DNA from: Trematomus loennbergii
Taxonomy: Eukaryota; Chordata; Actinopteri; Perciformes; Nototheniidae
Assembly (NCBI GenBank): GCA_012861695.1
Contig: JAAOOA010000124.1
Coordinates: 32,501-96,500, forward strand
Length of the DNA: 64,000 nt
Reading direction: 5' to 3'
Below the pieces are notes generated by a model. It was not told the origin of the DNA. It was given only the letters and a program-made list of their open reading frames with translations, and did not search any database. This document shows, piece after piece, positions 20,638-33,401 of this stretch. Numbering within the stretch: the stretch's first letter is position 1; every line of letters starts with the position of its first letter. The position numbers and the translations under genes are program-made.

Positions 20638-22307
20638 ATGCCTCCGTTCTCTACAGATGACTTCCACAAACTTCAACAGAAGATGGCTGTGTTGGAAATG
20701 AAAATGCAACGGTTGGAAGTTAACGTGGAAGTGAATGGACTATGTTGTGGGAATAACACCACTTTACCAGTGTTGCAAGATAATGGAAAAGGGTATGCTA
20801 ACTCACAGCTAGTTAGCAGCTACAAGGTTTCCAAGGAACAGGAGGGCTGTGTACTGGGTAATAAATCTACAAGTGGTAGTCCTCCCTGGAACTCTCTGGG
20901 TGCAAAGCCTAAGAGTAAATCATTTCCATGGGATTTGGGAGGACGAATAACAGCAGAGCCCAGCGCTCTGAAATCTGTGATGCGACCGGCTGGCCTGCAT
21001 TGTTATCACCCAGGAAGAGCGCCTCTTCAACCCTATTCATACTAGGAAACAGCCGTGGACAGCTGCTAAAGGAGAACTACAAACAATCCTCCTAAACCAC
21101 CAAGTGTGCCAATCCAGAACAGATACGCTCCGCTGACCGAGAACCGGAGATCTCTTTCTGATGACCTGGATAACCTGTCCTCTTCACACAGCAGGGTAAG
21201 GACCAATAGCTACTCCAAAAGTAAAAGGCTAGAGGGAAAGCTAACGACTGGGCCTGAAACTCTGATTGTGGGTGACTCTGCTGTAAGAGATGTAAAAGGT
21301 CTGTGTAGTAAGAACAACACCAAAGTACTCTGTTTTCCCAAGGATATGGTCTCCGACTTGGCTGAGAAGATCCTGCATATTGGGGCTGAACATCCGACTG
21401 TGAAGAATGTGGTACTACATATTGGAACAAATGATGTTGTGAAACAACAGTCAGAAGCGCTGAAGAAGACTTTAAATGTCTGTTGGAAACTGTCAGCTCT
21501 CTAAATGCGGAGGTGTTCATCAGTGGCCCTCTACCGCCAGTCAGAAGAGGAGTGGAGAGATTCAGCAGACTGTTTGCATTGAACATGTGGCTTTCAGCTG
21601 CCTGCACTGACCATTCTGTCCATTTTATTGACAATTTTAACTTTTTCTGGGATCGCAGACATCTTTTTAAGGCAGATGGAGTTTGCCTGAACAAGTCAGG
21701 AGTGAAATTGTTTATCTCTAACATATTCAACTGCCTGCGTCAGCAATCTGTTCCCTCTGCCAAGGACAAGCGGCAAGAGGAATCAAAACAGGAGAAAGAC
21801 ACAACACATTGCGCAGAAAACCCTGAAGAAGTATCACTGCACCCGCCTGAGGAATGTTCTGATTATGGGAGACCTATGACACAAATGGAGGAGTCTCCAC
21901 TGCCCGTCACCCCCCCTGTCAACGCCTTTGAGGATACTCTTTATTCATCCCCCAGCTCTCTCTACTCTCCGCTCACCCTTTCACCCTCGCCCTCCCCCCT
22001 GGAGTTCGATGACCGCATGAAGGCGAGATGCAGGGTTGGCAGCATGTCCTTTACCCCCGCCCCTCAACGCCCACCAAAATCACCGAAGACAAGCCTACGT
22101 CAACCACCTCCCCCCCCTGGCAGCATCTCCTTTACCCCCGCCCTTCCACAACGCCCACCAAAATCACAGAAGCAGAGACGCGCACCATCTCCCCCGTCTT
22201 CATCACCGTGCCTACGTCAACCACCTCCCATCCCTTCAAGAAAGCATCTGCAGTCTCCGAAGCCTGATAAGGATGTGTGTGTACAAAACGCAACAAACTT
22301 TTACTGA
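20638..22307 (+). pseudogene. L2-like ORF1: coiled coil and SGNH esterase-like domain
   Basis: The start ATG at 20638 gives a short heptad-like stretch (KLQQKMAVLEMKMQRLEVNV), probably a coiled coil. The frame stops at 21045 and resumes at about 21106. SGNH blocks follow: LIVGDSAVRDV (nucleophile Ser) and VLHIGTNDVV. After a frame change near 21475 comes FKADGVCLNKSGVKLF, where the catalytic His of the D-x-x-H block is Cys (TGC at 21684-21686). The tail (21750-22307) is Pro/Ser-rich with SFTPA-PQRPPKS repeats. ORF1 proteins of CR1/L2 LINEs bind RNA and act as chaperones; the esterase role is unclear. Confidence 0.8.
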
Positions 22308-22397
22308 TATGTGCTGGGTCCAGGCTCAAGGGCATATGGCACTCTCAACTCTTTCCAGCACATGCCGGGGCCCTGCCTGCCAGTAGCTTTGCCGATA

Positions 22398-22526
22398 TCT
22401 GTGTTGATAAGTAATAGATTAAGAGCGGTAAATCAGCTTAGAAACAGGAAGCGCTCAAAAGTTTATCAAATTAAGAAATTATTCCATGTCAGCCACAGCT
22501 TGCCACAAAACATCTGACTGATAGTG
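22398..22526. repeat. Direct duplication between ORF1 and ORF2, copy 1
   Basis: The stretch from GTTGATAAGTAATAGATTAA to CTGATAGTGTATTTATA recurs, diverged, at 22751-22895. Both share TTCCATGTCAGCCACAGCTT. The copies are about 353 bases apart. Confidence 0.85.
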
Positions 22527-22862
22527 TATTTATATATAGATACACTTTTATTTTACTTTATTTTTCTAAGCCTTTAACCTTAAAATGTATTAATAACAAA
22601 TATATTTGGTAAAAGATATTTTAGTTTTAAGTGAAGTTGAAGTGAAGTTTTAAGTTTGTTGGTGATGAAAAAAGGAATTAAAAATGAGGTTAAGTCTATT
22701 AAGTCTTGTCCTTTTATTTGAAAAAATCCCATTGACTCTACAGTTTGAATACTGTGTTGATAGGTAATAGATTAAGAGCAGTAAATCAGCTTAGAAACAT
22801 GAAGTGCTCAAACGTTTGTGTGAGGTTATCAAATTTAGCAGTGATTCCATGTCAGCCACAGC

Positions 22863-25701
22863 TTGTCACAAATTTTTACTGATAGTGTATTTAACAAACT
22901 TAAACTAGCTTTATTAAATGTCAGGTCTTTGGCAGGAAAAACATTTTTAATCAATGATTTTATCACTGAGCACAATCTCGATTTTATGTTTTTAACGGAA
23001 ACTTGGATTGAACAAAATAACAGTGCAGCTGTTCTTATCGAATCAACCCCTCCCAACTTTAGTTTTATGAGTCAGGAAAGAATGCATAAGAAAGGGGGTG
23101 GAGTTGCTATTTTGTTCAATGATTCCATTCAATGCAGGAAGACATCTTATGGGGACTTTGCTTCTTTTGAATATGTGGCCCTTCAGCTGAAATGCTCCTC
23201 TCGAGCTCTGTTCCTAAATATCTATAGACCACCCAAATACTGTGCAAGCTTTTTTGATGATTTTACTGAACTGCTGTCTATAGTGTGTATTGACTTTGAC
23301 CGTTAGTCATTGTTGGTGATTTTAACATCCATGTTGACAACCCCCAGGACAGAGGGGCTAAAGAACTGTTTTGTGTTCTTGATAACTATGGACTGACTCA
23401 GCATGTGGCGGAGCCCACGCACAATAAGGGGCACACTCTGGACTTAATTATCTCAAAGGGTCTGAATATCTCAAAGGTTGTGGTGACTGATGTTGCACTC
23501 TCTGATCATTCCTGTGTTTTCTTTGAGAGCTCTATTTCTGTTCACAAAAATGTTCAGAAAGAGGTAACCACAAAGCGATATTTAACAGAAAATACTAGGG
23601 AAATGTTTACTATAATTTTTCATCCACACTTGCCCCTGCTAACATCTCAGTAAATGAGCTAGTAGATCATTTTAATTCAAAAATTAAAAATGTTATAGAT
23701 ACCATTGCTCCAACTAAGGTAAAGGAAGTGATTAGCAAGAAAATATCTCCATGGAGAAAGGCCATGACCGTGAGAACAGAAAAAAGAGAGTGTCGAAAAG
23801 CTGAACGTAGGTGGCGAAAAACAAATCTCCAGGTTCACTTTGAAATCTATAAAGAGAGACTTGGCCTTTATAATTTGGAATTGAAAAACGCACGACAGTC
23901 TTTCTTCTCTGACATCATTACCAAAAACAAAAACAACGCACGTGCCTTGTTTGCTACCGTCGACAGACTAACTAACCCCCCAGTGTCAGTAGCCTCTGAA
24001 TTTCTATCCACCAGGGCGTGCAATGATTTTGCCTCCTTCTTCACTGACAAAATTCAGAAAATTAGACAAGCAGTCAGTGCCTCTGCATCAGGTACAGCAA
24101 ATGTTTGTCCCTATGTCCACCTAATATCAATTCAAACACCATGACACAATTCCATCAGATTAATGGTAAAAACTTAGAGGACATTATTCAACTTCTGAAA
24201 TCCTCCTCCTGCTGCCTTGATATTATTCCAACAGGATTTTTCAAAGATGTTTTTCCTTGCATGGCCTCAGATCTACTTCATATAGTAAACACATCTCTTC
24301 ACTCAGGTATTTTTCCAGAGGCCCTGAAAACTGCAGTCATTAAACCGCTCTTAAAAAAGAATAATCTAGATGCCTCAGTAATGAACAATTACAGGCCAAT
24401 ATCAAACCTGCCATTTCTAGGTAAAATCATTGAAAAAGTTGTATTTCAACAGTTGAGTAACTTCTTGCATTTAAATAACTGTTTGGATGTGTTCCAGTCA
24501 GGATTTCGTCCAAACCACAGCACTGAGACTGCTCTTGTAAAGGTCTTCAATGACATCCACTTAAACACAGACAGTGGCAGAACTTCAGTGTTAGTATTAT
24601 TAGATCTCAGTGCTGCGTTTGACACTGTTGACCACAACATATTACTAGACCGACTAGAAAACTGGGTGGGACTTTCGGCAACAGTTCTAAATTGGTTTGA
24701 GTCCTACTTAAAGGACAGAAAAAACTTTGTTTCTATAGGTAAATACACATCTGAGTTGACAAATATGACATGTGGGGTACCTCAAGGCTCCATCTTGGGG
24801 CCTCTTCTCTTTAACATCTACATGCTACCACTGGCTCAGATAATGAAAAACAACAAAATAAGTTACCATAGCTATGCGGATGACACACAAATTTACGTAA
24901 CAATTTCACCAGGAGATTATGCTCCAATTCAAACACTGAGTAAGTGCATTGAACAAATCAATGACTGGATGTGTCAAAACTTTCTCCAATTAAACAAAGA
25001 TAAAACTGAGGTAATGGTTTTTGGAGCCAAGGCAGAACGTATAAAAGTTAGCGCTGAGCTTCAGTCTGCAATGTTCAAAACAACAGATAAAGCCAGAAAT
25101 CTAGGTGTAGTCATGGACTCTGACCTGAGTTTCAACAGTCACATTAAAACAGTTACTAAATCAGCCTACTATCACCTAAGAACATATCTAGGATTAAAAG
25201 ACTAATGTCACAGCAGGATTTGGAAAAACTTGTCCATGCTTTTATCTTCAGTAGACTCGACTACTGCAATGGTGTCTTTACAGGCCTCACTAAAAAATCT
25301 ATTAGAAAACTGCAGCTAATTCAGAACGCCGCTGCTCGAGTCCTCACTAACACTAAGAAAGTGGATCACATCACTCCTGTTCTGAAGTCCTTACACTGGC
25401 TTCCTGTGTGTCAAAGAATAGATTTCAAAATATTGTTGCTGGTTTATAAGCTTTGAATGGTTTAGGCCCAAAATACATGTCTGACCTACTGCTAAATTAT
25501 GAACCATCCAGAACTCTCAGGTCTTCAGGGACTGGTCAGCTTTCTGTCCCCAGAGTCAGAACTAAACATGGTAAAGCAGCATTCAGTTATTATGCTCCAA
25601 ATATCTGGAACAAACTCCCAGAAACCTGCAGGTCCGCTGCAACTCTTACTACTTTTAAATCCAGGCTGAAGACTTTTCTTTTTGCCGCTGCTTTTAATTG
25701 A
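22863..25701 (+). pseudogene. L2-like ORF2: APE endonuclease and reverse transcriptase
   Basis: The endonuclease part (22863 to about 23560) shows LALLNVRSL, FLTETWIEQ, VGDFNIHVDN and a C-terminal LSDHSCVFF. RT (from about 24300) shows NNYRPISNLPFLGKIIEKV, DLSAAFDTVDH, GVPQGSILGPLLF and the SYADDTQIY active site (YADD at 24873-24884). A C-terminal part follows with HAFIFSRLDYCNGVF and HWLPVCQRIDFK. Frames change near 23305, 23620, 24110, 25200 and 25450. The enzyme would nick DNA and copy LINE RNA at the nick; this copy cannot make it in one piece. The 24105-25205 stretch alone is an unbroken RT core of 366 codons. Confidence 0.9.
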
Positions 25702-25849
25702 ACTATTCACATCTTAAACTGCACTGTAACTTTTAACTTTTATCCATGTATTTTTTCTTTTAATGTTTATTTTTATCTTTTCTTTTTAATGACTGATTTT
25801 AAATGCCATTTTTAAAATGTCTTCCATTTTTGTAAAGCACTTTGAATTA

Positions 25850-25902
25850 CCTTGTGTTGAAAGGTGCTATATAAATAAACTTGCCTTGCCTTGCCTTGCC
25901 TT
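25850..25902 (+). repeat. LINE 3' tail with TTGCC repeats
   Basis: CTATATAAATAAACTTGCC is followed by TTGCC units. This short tandem tail, not poly-A, is where L2-type reverse transcription begins. Confidence 0.85.
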
Positions 25903-26578
25903 AGAAAAATGAAACTGTGAACAGACTTGGACGGTTACAGAAAACCTCGAATCAATGATCACTTCCTGCCATTGGTACGCAGTGGAACGATATTTTTCTT
26001 CTTAGTGGAAGCAATACGATAATTTTTAAGTAAATTAATCATATTGTTGCATGTGCGGTTGGTTTAACAAAACAAACACACCTATCTGTTTTGAGCTGAC
26101 ACACTACAGAAAAACATTATTAGCCACCCTGGAAAAGCTCAAAGATTGAAAGAAGTATTTTTATTTATATGAAGAATAATACTCTCTGAACACATTGCTG
26201 AATGTGTGTTTGGCCTAAAATGACATTGAGTCAAAGTGGAGATACTAGAAAGCTTTTACAACAAGAAAGACAATATGTTGGATTACATGACTGGTTTGGA
26301 AAATCACCTCCTCTTCCAACCCCGGTGTTCAACATCACAGTGTGTCAGTGTGAAGCAGGTACACCTCTCTCTGTAACTAGAAGGGACCCTCGCCTCATTT
26401 CAAAGAAATGCCTGCCTGGTCTTTCCTCATTGCTGCTCTGTCTCATCAAAATCGACCGAGGGGGGCCAGAGATATGGAAAATGCACCCAAATGACCCAGA
26501 GGTGTTTTATTTTTCTAAATTAGAATGACAGAAACGATAAAGATGCAAAACTTTAACATTCATGTTCACAATATTACT
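25903..26578. other. Unassigned non-coding stretch
   Basis: Nothing recognised. Confidence 0.4.
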
Positions 26579-26690
26579 CAGTGTTTCCCTACCATTGTCT
26601 TGGAGGGGCGATGCGCCCCGCCAACGGAGCCCCGCCAACGGAGCCCCGCCAACGGAGCCCCGCGCCCCCCCTGAAATTCAAGGTGTTTAA
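26579..26690 (+). repeat. hAT-type end fragment with 14-bp tandem units
   Basis: It starts CAGTGTTTCCCTACCATTG, typical of hAT ends. Then GCCCCGCCAACGGA repeats three to four times (26615-26662). No matching right end with an 8-bp duplication was found. Confidence 0.5.
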
Positions 26691-26827
26691 AAAATATTTT
26701 GTTTTCATATATAGCACCAAATTGCAACTAATCTATATCTACTGTCACTTTTCACATTGAACATGTGCTCTTTTATTAAATAAACTAAACGCTTTCATTT
26801 TAAGTTGTGAGTTTAGTGTTTTTGACC

Positions 26828-27405
26828 CTAACGGGCCGTCTCCACAGCAGCGTTAAAAAATCTTGAAACGCTTCTGCCCATTCACTTTGAATGGGGTGAC
26901 GTCACTTTCCCTCACTTTTCGCCGAAATGCATTGTGGGCAGGCGAGCGGAGATTCTCAGGATTTTCAAGATTCAAAGTTGAACAATGTTCAACTTTTGAA
27001 GCTGAGGTGGAAGCGGCAGCCAATCAAATCCCGTGTACGCAAATCTGGCAGTTCAAGCTCTAGCCAATCAAACGGCGTGTATGCTGGGAGAGACATACCG
27101 CAGGTCATTTCCTCATATTCCAAAAAATGGAGGAGAAATTAGCGGTAGCGAATCAATCACCCGGTGCTTTATGACCAGACCTACCGGGATATAAACCGGA
27201 GGAGCCAGGCATGGAGGGAGGTGGCAGAGACAGTGGTATGTTTTCGCCTGTTTTGGGGAGTTTATATCCAGTTTACTTCGGGCTTTTTGGCTTCGTATGT
27301 CGCGGGCGGGAGATTCATGTGATTGGTTGATCGCAAAAAATCCCCAAGCCTCAGATACGCCCACCTCCAAGATTTTTTTAACGCTGCTGTGGAGACGGTC
27401 CGTTA
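26828..27405. mobile_element. MITE with ~33-bp inverted repeats
   Basis: The left end CTAACGGGCCGTCTCCACAG and the right end on minus CTAACGGACCGTCTCCACAG both continue into CAGCGTTAAAAAATCTTG. About 578 bp with no coding frame. A clear target duplication could not be set, so the superfamily is open. Confidence 0.75.
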
Positions 27406-27626
27406 GAAACACTGATGCATTAATCAATAACAATAATCCACAGCTCCTCTTTCTGATCCAGAGGATTTAAAAAAAAAATATCCCAATCCCAAGTGTTATA
27501 AATACTTAAATGCCCAATGTTTTCCCTTTTGGTTTGGTATTTTAATGTTATCTGCAGAGCCTTGAACACAAATACATCTTTATTACCATTAAAAAGTCAC
27601 ATTTGGACTTTCTAACCAAGTTAATT

Positions 27627-28010
27627 TAAAGGGGACCTATCATGCAAAATGCACTTGTGTACGTCTTTTATACATGAATATGTGTCCCCGGTGTTCCAGG
27701 GAACTCACCAAGTGTCAGAAAACACAACCCTCTCTATTTTCCTCCATACCCAAATCTCTAAAAACGGGGCTGCAACGGATCTGATAAAAACTGATCCAGA
27801 TTTGAGCACTTCTATGTCATCACAGAAGTGGCGCTACGGCTATTGGGCCAACTCTCCACCTATCAGGGGAATGTGGGGTTGGGCCACAGCCGGCCATTGC
27901 CGCTCGAAAGCGCTGGAGACGCTGTAGTACATATGCCAGGCCTGTAAGTGGCGCTGTAGTCTGCCACAAAAGCAGCGAAGAAGACTTCCCGCCCATAGTT
28001 ACCATGGTTA
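27627..28010 (+). repeat. Transposon left-end fragment (TTAAAGGGGACCTATCATG)
   Basis: TTAAAGGGGACCTATCATGC is a familiar start of a fish DNA transposon family with a TTAA target, from memory. No opposite end was seen, so it is probably truncated. Short frames here are not convincing. Confidence 0.4.
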
Positions 28011-28950
28011 CCCTTCTGTTTATTCTCCGCTGTGGCTTTTGTTCTCCCTCCCCGAGGCAAGCGTTTGCTCCCGCTGCTTTAATTCAATGCAATCCCTCCC
28101 CGTCGAGGCAAGCACTGTAATTCTCTCCGGTTAGTCCACCAGCAGATGACAAACACCCACCTCTCGCCTCTTCCAAGGAACGAGGGGACCGTGCGGCAGA
28201 GTTTCAGTTTCAGTTACTTTCGCCGTTCAAGATGTCCGTTAAAGTTTAAATCTTCCGGACAAAATTAGAAAAGTGCCGGTCAAAGGTCTTCTTTGTTATT
28301 TATTGAGCTTTAAAACAAATGAATAACGACTCTATATAATGATATATAATAATAAAATACACGGAGCCTGTCTCTTTTTCCTCTCTTCTGACAGCGTCAG
28401 TGTCTGTCTCATGCAGCAGCTGATCCAGTAAGTAAACCCGACAGTAAAAATAAACATATTTATAACTAGTTTAGGTAGTTTGAGAGGTAATTAAAATAGC
28501 TAAGGGTGATGATCTGACTTGAAGTGTGTGTTTTGCTCCCGCTGCATCACAGCGGGAGGAGCTGCGTGTCTCCGTCCTGTCAGATTAGACTTCATTCGTG
28601 TTTATGTCCATATCGAGATAAAGATAAATAATCTGAATTCAGTGTGCAGTGTACTTTTGCGGGGGTGAGCAGCAGAGGTGGGGAGAGGCGGGGCTATTGC
28701 GTCGTCATTATCAGAAAAGGATGACCGTATAGGCGACCACACGGCCCCGTTGGACCCCCCAGAGCGCTCCGTTCCCAGATCTATCCACCTTTGGACCCGT
28801 TGTCGTTTGCAGGTCCGTTTCTACCGTTCCGTTACGGCGTCGTGTAGCTTAAAGGGCTATACGCAAGAGAAATATGCGGATACAACCCGTTTTCGTTCCC
28901 GTGGGGTCTGGGCCTTAAATTCTCTCAGGCATCATCTAACATCCCCATCA
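28011..28950. other. Unassigned non-coding stretch
   Basis: No gene supported. Moderately GC-rich patches near 28680-28900 may be an old repeat. Nothing can be named. Confidence 0.35.
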
Positions 28951-28954
28951 TTAG

Positions 28955-29200
28955 CCGCGTTCACACCGGAGTACTTTTCACCGTACTTTTCGCGTTTAGT
29001 TCCGTTAGTACCCCTTATGTCGCGTTCACACCAAAAGAGTACTTAATCTCGGGAACTTTTACCCCCATTTTTAGTGCCCGCTGAGAGATCGTACTTTCCT
29101 GTGGGAAAAAAGTGCCCCAGTGCTGATTGGCTGGGCGAATTGAAAAACCACGCCCCGTACAACTCATTATCATAATGAGACATTTCTCAATAATGACTCA
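28955..29200 (+). repeat. Harbinger end fragment, same family as 37294-40840
   Basis: GCGTTCACACCGGAGTACTT and a following GCGTTCACACCAAAAGAGTA match the left end of the Harbinger element at 37294 (GCGTTCACACCGGAGTACTT). Only the left part is present. Confidence 0.65.
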
Positions 29201-29212
29201 GTAGTCTAAAGC

Positions 29213-29900
29213 AGGGGTTCCCAAACCCCGGTCGCGGACCGGTACCGGGCCGCGGAGGTGTTACTGCCGGGCCGCGAAATAGCTGTGAGTTTATCGTAAT
29301 ATTTGCAGAATTATAAATATATAAAATATTTTATCATAATCTTTTTTTCAAAAAATGTTTAATTTTCGCACCTATGCCACCAGTCATATTATTTCATCCA
29401 GTAGCTAGTTAATCTTTCACCAGAAAACCGTTGAAAATGGCTTTTATGATGTTCCGAGGGATTCGGCGGCTCAGCCTAAGGTCTCAGCCTCTTGTGCGCA
29501 CGAGCATGTTACCGGTGCGCCAAGTAGGAAGAGGAGCGCACAGGAGACAACCGTTTGATTGCAGACTGTTATGTTTATGTGGGGAAATGGTGGTGCATAC
29601 ATTATTTGAGATATATTTCAAACTCGGACTTCATTTTAAGGACATGTCGGCCAGGGAGACAGGGTAGAGCTATTTGTTTAAGCACCGGATTGGCAAAACA
29701 GGAGAGTAAACCAGTCTGCCTTGATCTATTCATTAATGTCCGGGACTCTCACGGTATCTGCTGCCGCCAGCTGTTTTATAGAAGGAAACCCTCCTTCACT
29801 TCATGAAATGGCTGCAGCATCAGGAGGCAGCGGGACGTACTCGGTAAAGAGCTGTGCCTTTTTACGCACCGCCTTCGCTGTGTTTAACTTAATCAGAACA
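29213..29900 (+). repeat. hAT-like left end and following unassigned sequence
   Basis: It starts CAGGGGTTCCCAAACCCCGG with a GGACCGGTACCGGGCCGCGG block, as in hAT elements. Downstream frames are short and show no transposase motif. Confidence 0.45.
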
Positions 29901-30066
29901 GTTTAAGAGTGACTGCAGGCTGCTACGTGTTAACCAACACACATCTACACACATCGAACTGCCCGATTACTCCCCACTATATTAATCTCGATGTAGTGCT
30001 ATGCTGTCGGGAGTGCACCGGAACGAACGACACTATCATAATATCTTCTGAAAACAAATGCCAGTG

Positions 30067-30268
<202 letters not shown>

Positions 30269-30269
30269 C

Positions 30270-31615
30270 TGACTTTGCCATAATTTTTTATACAGATCAT
30301 TATCTTAATTAATTTGCCGGGCTATTTGCTGACCCAAGACTGGAAGCTGAAATGGACTCCTCTCCCTCCTCTTCACCTGACCTTTATCTACGCCTCTTTC
30401 TATTCCTTTCTTTCATGGCTCTGCACCTCTATTTCTCCATCCTTTATATTTCTTCTCATTTTCATTGCTTTGTCTATTTAATTTTGGTCCTAACCTCTCA
30501 ATCCTCCTTACCTCCTCCCTCAGGAATACATATTTTTCACCGTCTGTATAACCATAAGGATAACTTATTTTGATTGACACCTGAGTATAGGTATCACCTA
30601 TTTAACCGCTGAACTAAAGAATCAAAGGAAGCCTTTTTGCAAATAAACACAGCCAATGAAAGCTGAGCAAGTATAAATGGGCCGTATAAGAAAAGGAACA
30701 CTTAGGAAGAACCATTAAGTGCAGTTACAGTGTCATTAGAAAATCAGGCAGGATTCATTTTGTACAAACAGACCTGCTATATTTTTCTAAGCTGCAATAA
30801 GACTGAAGAATTGGAGTTTTAAATACAGCAGTGACGTAGCTATTAGTTCCATCTCTCTGTCCTAACTGATGGCCTTGTTTTGCCTCTTAATGTGGCTCCC
30901 CTCCTCTCCTTCACCACATCTTCCTCCCAAATATGTTCTTCTCAGAACTCCTTCACCCTTATCGCCTTACGTCTGCTTTAACACGCTCTCCTCCGCTCCC
31001 TCATCCTATAACAAGCTCTCTGAGGCTCGCCTGAGGCTGCACCGGCCTCCTATCCACATTTGAACCACAGACACACACACAAATACACACAAACACACAC
31101 ACATACACACAGGGCAAAACACTCCACATCCTTGCACTGAAAAAAACAACATCTCCAATATTTAGCTTATCCTGATGTGGTTTCTTACTCCAGACTTATT
31201 TTAAGCAATGTCACCAAATGACCACATCCTTGCAATTAACTTGGTGGGTTCAGCATTATGTGGAATAGCATGCAAAACCAGGGGGAAAAGTTTGTATTTT
31301 ATTAAATAAAAATGTCATTACTTATAGCAACAACATCACAGGAGTCATTTCGCAAATCCTGACTTCTCAGTTGAGAACAAATCATTCTGAATTTTAAAAA
31401 TGTTCAGAAGGTTTGACTCTGATTGCATCAGTCATATCTGGAACATTCAAAAGTTAAACTTACTGTTGCATGTAACATGGCATAGGGACATCTCCATTTT
31501 CTCATTTTGCTCTGTTTGTATCTTGGATGGTGTGAGTAATACTGCAGTCCTGTGGCTGCTCCTGTACGGCTAAAGCTTCAGATGACACACCAGGCTTCAG
31601 CACAACCTCCTCCTG
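30270..31615. other. Unassigned non-coding stretch
   Basis: Nothing gene-like. A short CA-rich run lies at 31070-31110. Confidence 0.4.
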
Positions 31616-31617
31616 TT

Positions 31618-31619
<2 letters not shown>

Positions 31620-31661
<42 letters not shown>

Positions 31662-31674
31662 TGTGTGTGTGGTG

Positions 31675-31705
<31 letters not shown>

Positions 31706-31795
31706 GTGTGTGTGTGTGTGTGTGTGTGTGTTGTGTGTGTGTGGTGTGTGTGTGTGTGGTGTGTGTGTGTGTGTGGGTGTGTGTTGTGTGTGTGT
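31620..31795. repeat. Interrupted TG microsatellite
   Basis: TG repeats with regular GG and TT breaks, forming short higher-order units of TG runs. Confidence 0.97.
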
Positions 31796-32009
31796 CTCCA
31801 CTTGAATATGGGCTCAGAACAGTCTCATAATACACACATGCACACAGAAGGATTCACACTTGTATTTCATGATCCGCAAAAGGAGTCACACTTGTATTTC
31901 CGGATCCACACTTGTGTTTTTCAATGCTCACACAAATGTGTTTCGTTTCATATACATGTAAATAAAATCCAAATACAGAAAAAAGTTTTACATATGTATT
32001 TTTGATCCT

Positions 32010-33184
32010 CACATATTTGTTTTCCGTTTAAATCCCTGAACCTGCAAACACAAACGCTTTCTGTGCATGGATCGCTGTGCATTCGTGTGTGGGTTTTTGA
32101 GACTCCCCTGACGGTGACCCGATTCGTACTTGTAATTTTTTCTATCTATAGCCAATCAGATGTCTCCTCAATTCTAAGCCAATCACATGAGCGCGCCCCC
32201 ACGAGGGTAGATTTCTTGCGTTCATGACGTAGCGCTTCATGTACGCATTTTGCGCTGTCCGGAGCTGACAGGTCCATGGAGCCTAATCTCAGGACACCTC
32301 CACTCTCAGTACATTGCCACTTTCCGAGCAGGAAATGCACGCAAATACAAGCCTTTATATTATTAAGGTACAGTGCCACTTTCCGAACCATTAATGAATG
32401 CTTGTGTACATAAAAACGGCAGGCAAAACCGTTTTAAATGTGTGTTTCCTGTATGGCGAATACAGCTGCTTTATTTATGTCTGTATGAAGTTGTTGTGAG
32501 TGTGGAGGGAGCAGCTACAGGTTAGCTAGCCTAATCGATCAGTGCACTACGAAGCCAGTGCTAGACAGTGAACTGTCAACGGGGGGAGCCCCGCCGGTCA
32601 TTATCGGCCGATATTCACTCTTAATAGTTTGATCGGTGCTCTCTATAAAGGCCGATCAGGAGAGCTGGATCTGATCGATATGGACATAAACGCGAGTGAA
32701 GTTTTAGCGAGCTGCATGAGAAACTGACGGGCTGTCAGGAGAGAGGGAGGGAGAGAGGAAAAGAGGGGATCCTTACTCCCGTGTTATTAGCCATATCCGG
32801 TCATAGTCCGGTAATTACCTGCTAACGGAAACTCTGCTACACAATTCTTCTTATTCTTATTATTATTATTGAAACATGACCGGTAAGTTTCAAATTTGTC
32901 CGGTAAAATAAATTCTGTCCGCGGAAACCCAGCTCCGGACTACGCAAAATGCGTATATGCAGTGTCATGAACGCAAAAAATCATACCCTCGTGGGGAGCC
33001 GCTCATGTGATTGGCTTAGAATGAAGGAGACATCTGATTGGCTATAGATAGAACAAATTACAAGTACGAATCGGGTGACCGTCAGGGGAGTCTCAAAAAA
33101 CCCACACGAATGCACAGCGATCCATGCACAGAAAGCGGTTTGTGTTTGCAGGTGCAGGGGTTTTAAAGGGAAAACAAATATGTG
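32010..33184. mobile_element. Foldback-like element with ~255-bp inverted arms
   Basis: 32010-32269 and 32932-33184 are inverted copies of high identity. They share CAAACACAAAC, GTGCATGGATCGCTGTGCAT, CTATCTATAGCCAATCAGAT and GTACTTGTAATT. About 660 bases lie between the arms with no coding frame. Outside the left arm, 31830-31990 carries repeated CACACTTGTATTTC words that may belong to the element. No target duplication was found. Confidence 0.8.
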
Positions 33185-33224
33185 TTTAACCAACACGTTG
33201 AGAACAACAACTACTAACACACGG

Positions 33225-33372
33225 TAAGACACTTTACCCGCATTTGCTCCTGTGGGTAATGTCCACAGTAATGACTCTTTCATGTCTAATATGTGTAATG
33301 TGTAATTGTAAAGCACTTTGAGCACCTGTAAAAGCGCTCTAATAAAAAATGTAATGCATTATTATTAGTATT
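33225..33372 (+). repeat. LINE/SINE 3' end with ATT tail
   Basis: AATTGTAAAGCACTTTGAGC, then GTAAAAGCGCTCTAATAAAA and an ATTATTATTA tail. This is the 3' end of a CR1/L2-type fish retroposon by resemblance. It is strongly 5'-truncated. Confidence 0.6.
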
Positions 33373-33401
33373 ACTGGTTAGAATACAGAGGTGGAAAGCA
33401 T

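Larger units (their letters stand above)
20638..25902 (+). mobile_element. L2/Maui-like LINE, nearly full length, broken
   Basis: An ORF1 with an SGNH-esterase-like domain is followed by an ORF2 with an endonuclease and RT. The 3' end reads AAGGTGCTATATAAATAAAC followed by short TTGCC repeats, the hallmark tail of L2/Maui LINEs in fish. The 5' boundary is uncertain. ORF2 has about five frame breaks. Confidence 0.88.

Noticed and set aside
26579..27414. One hAT element from CAGTGTTTCCC to GAAACACTG
   Set aside because: The 8 bases on each side (ATATTACT and ATGCATTA) do not match, and a separate MITE with its own inverted repeats fills 26828-27405.
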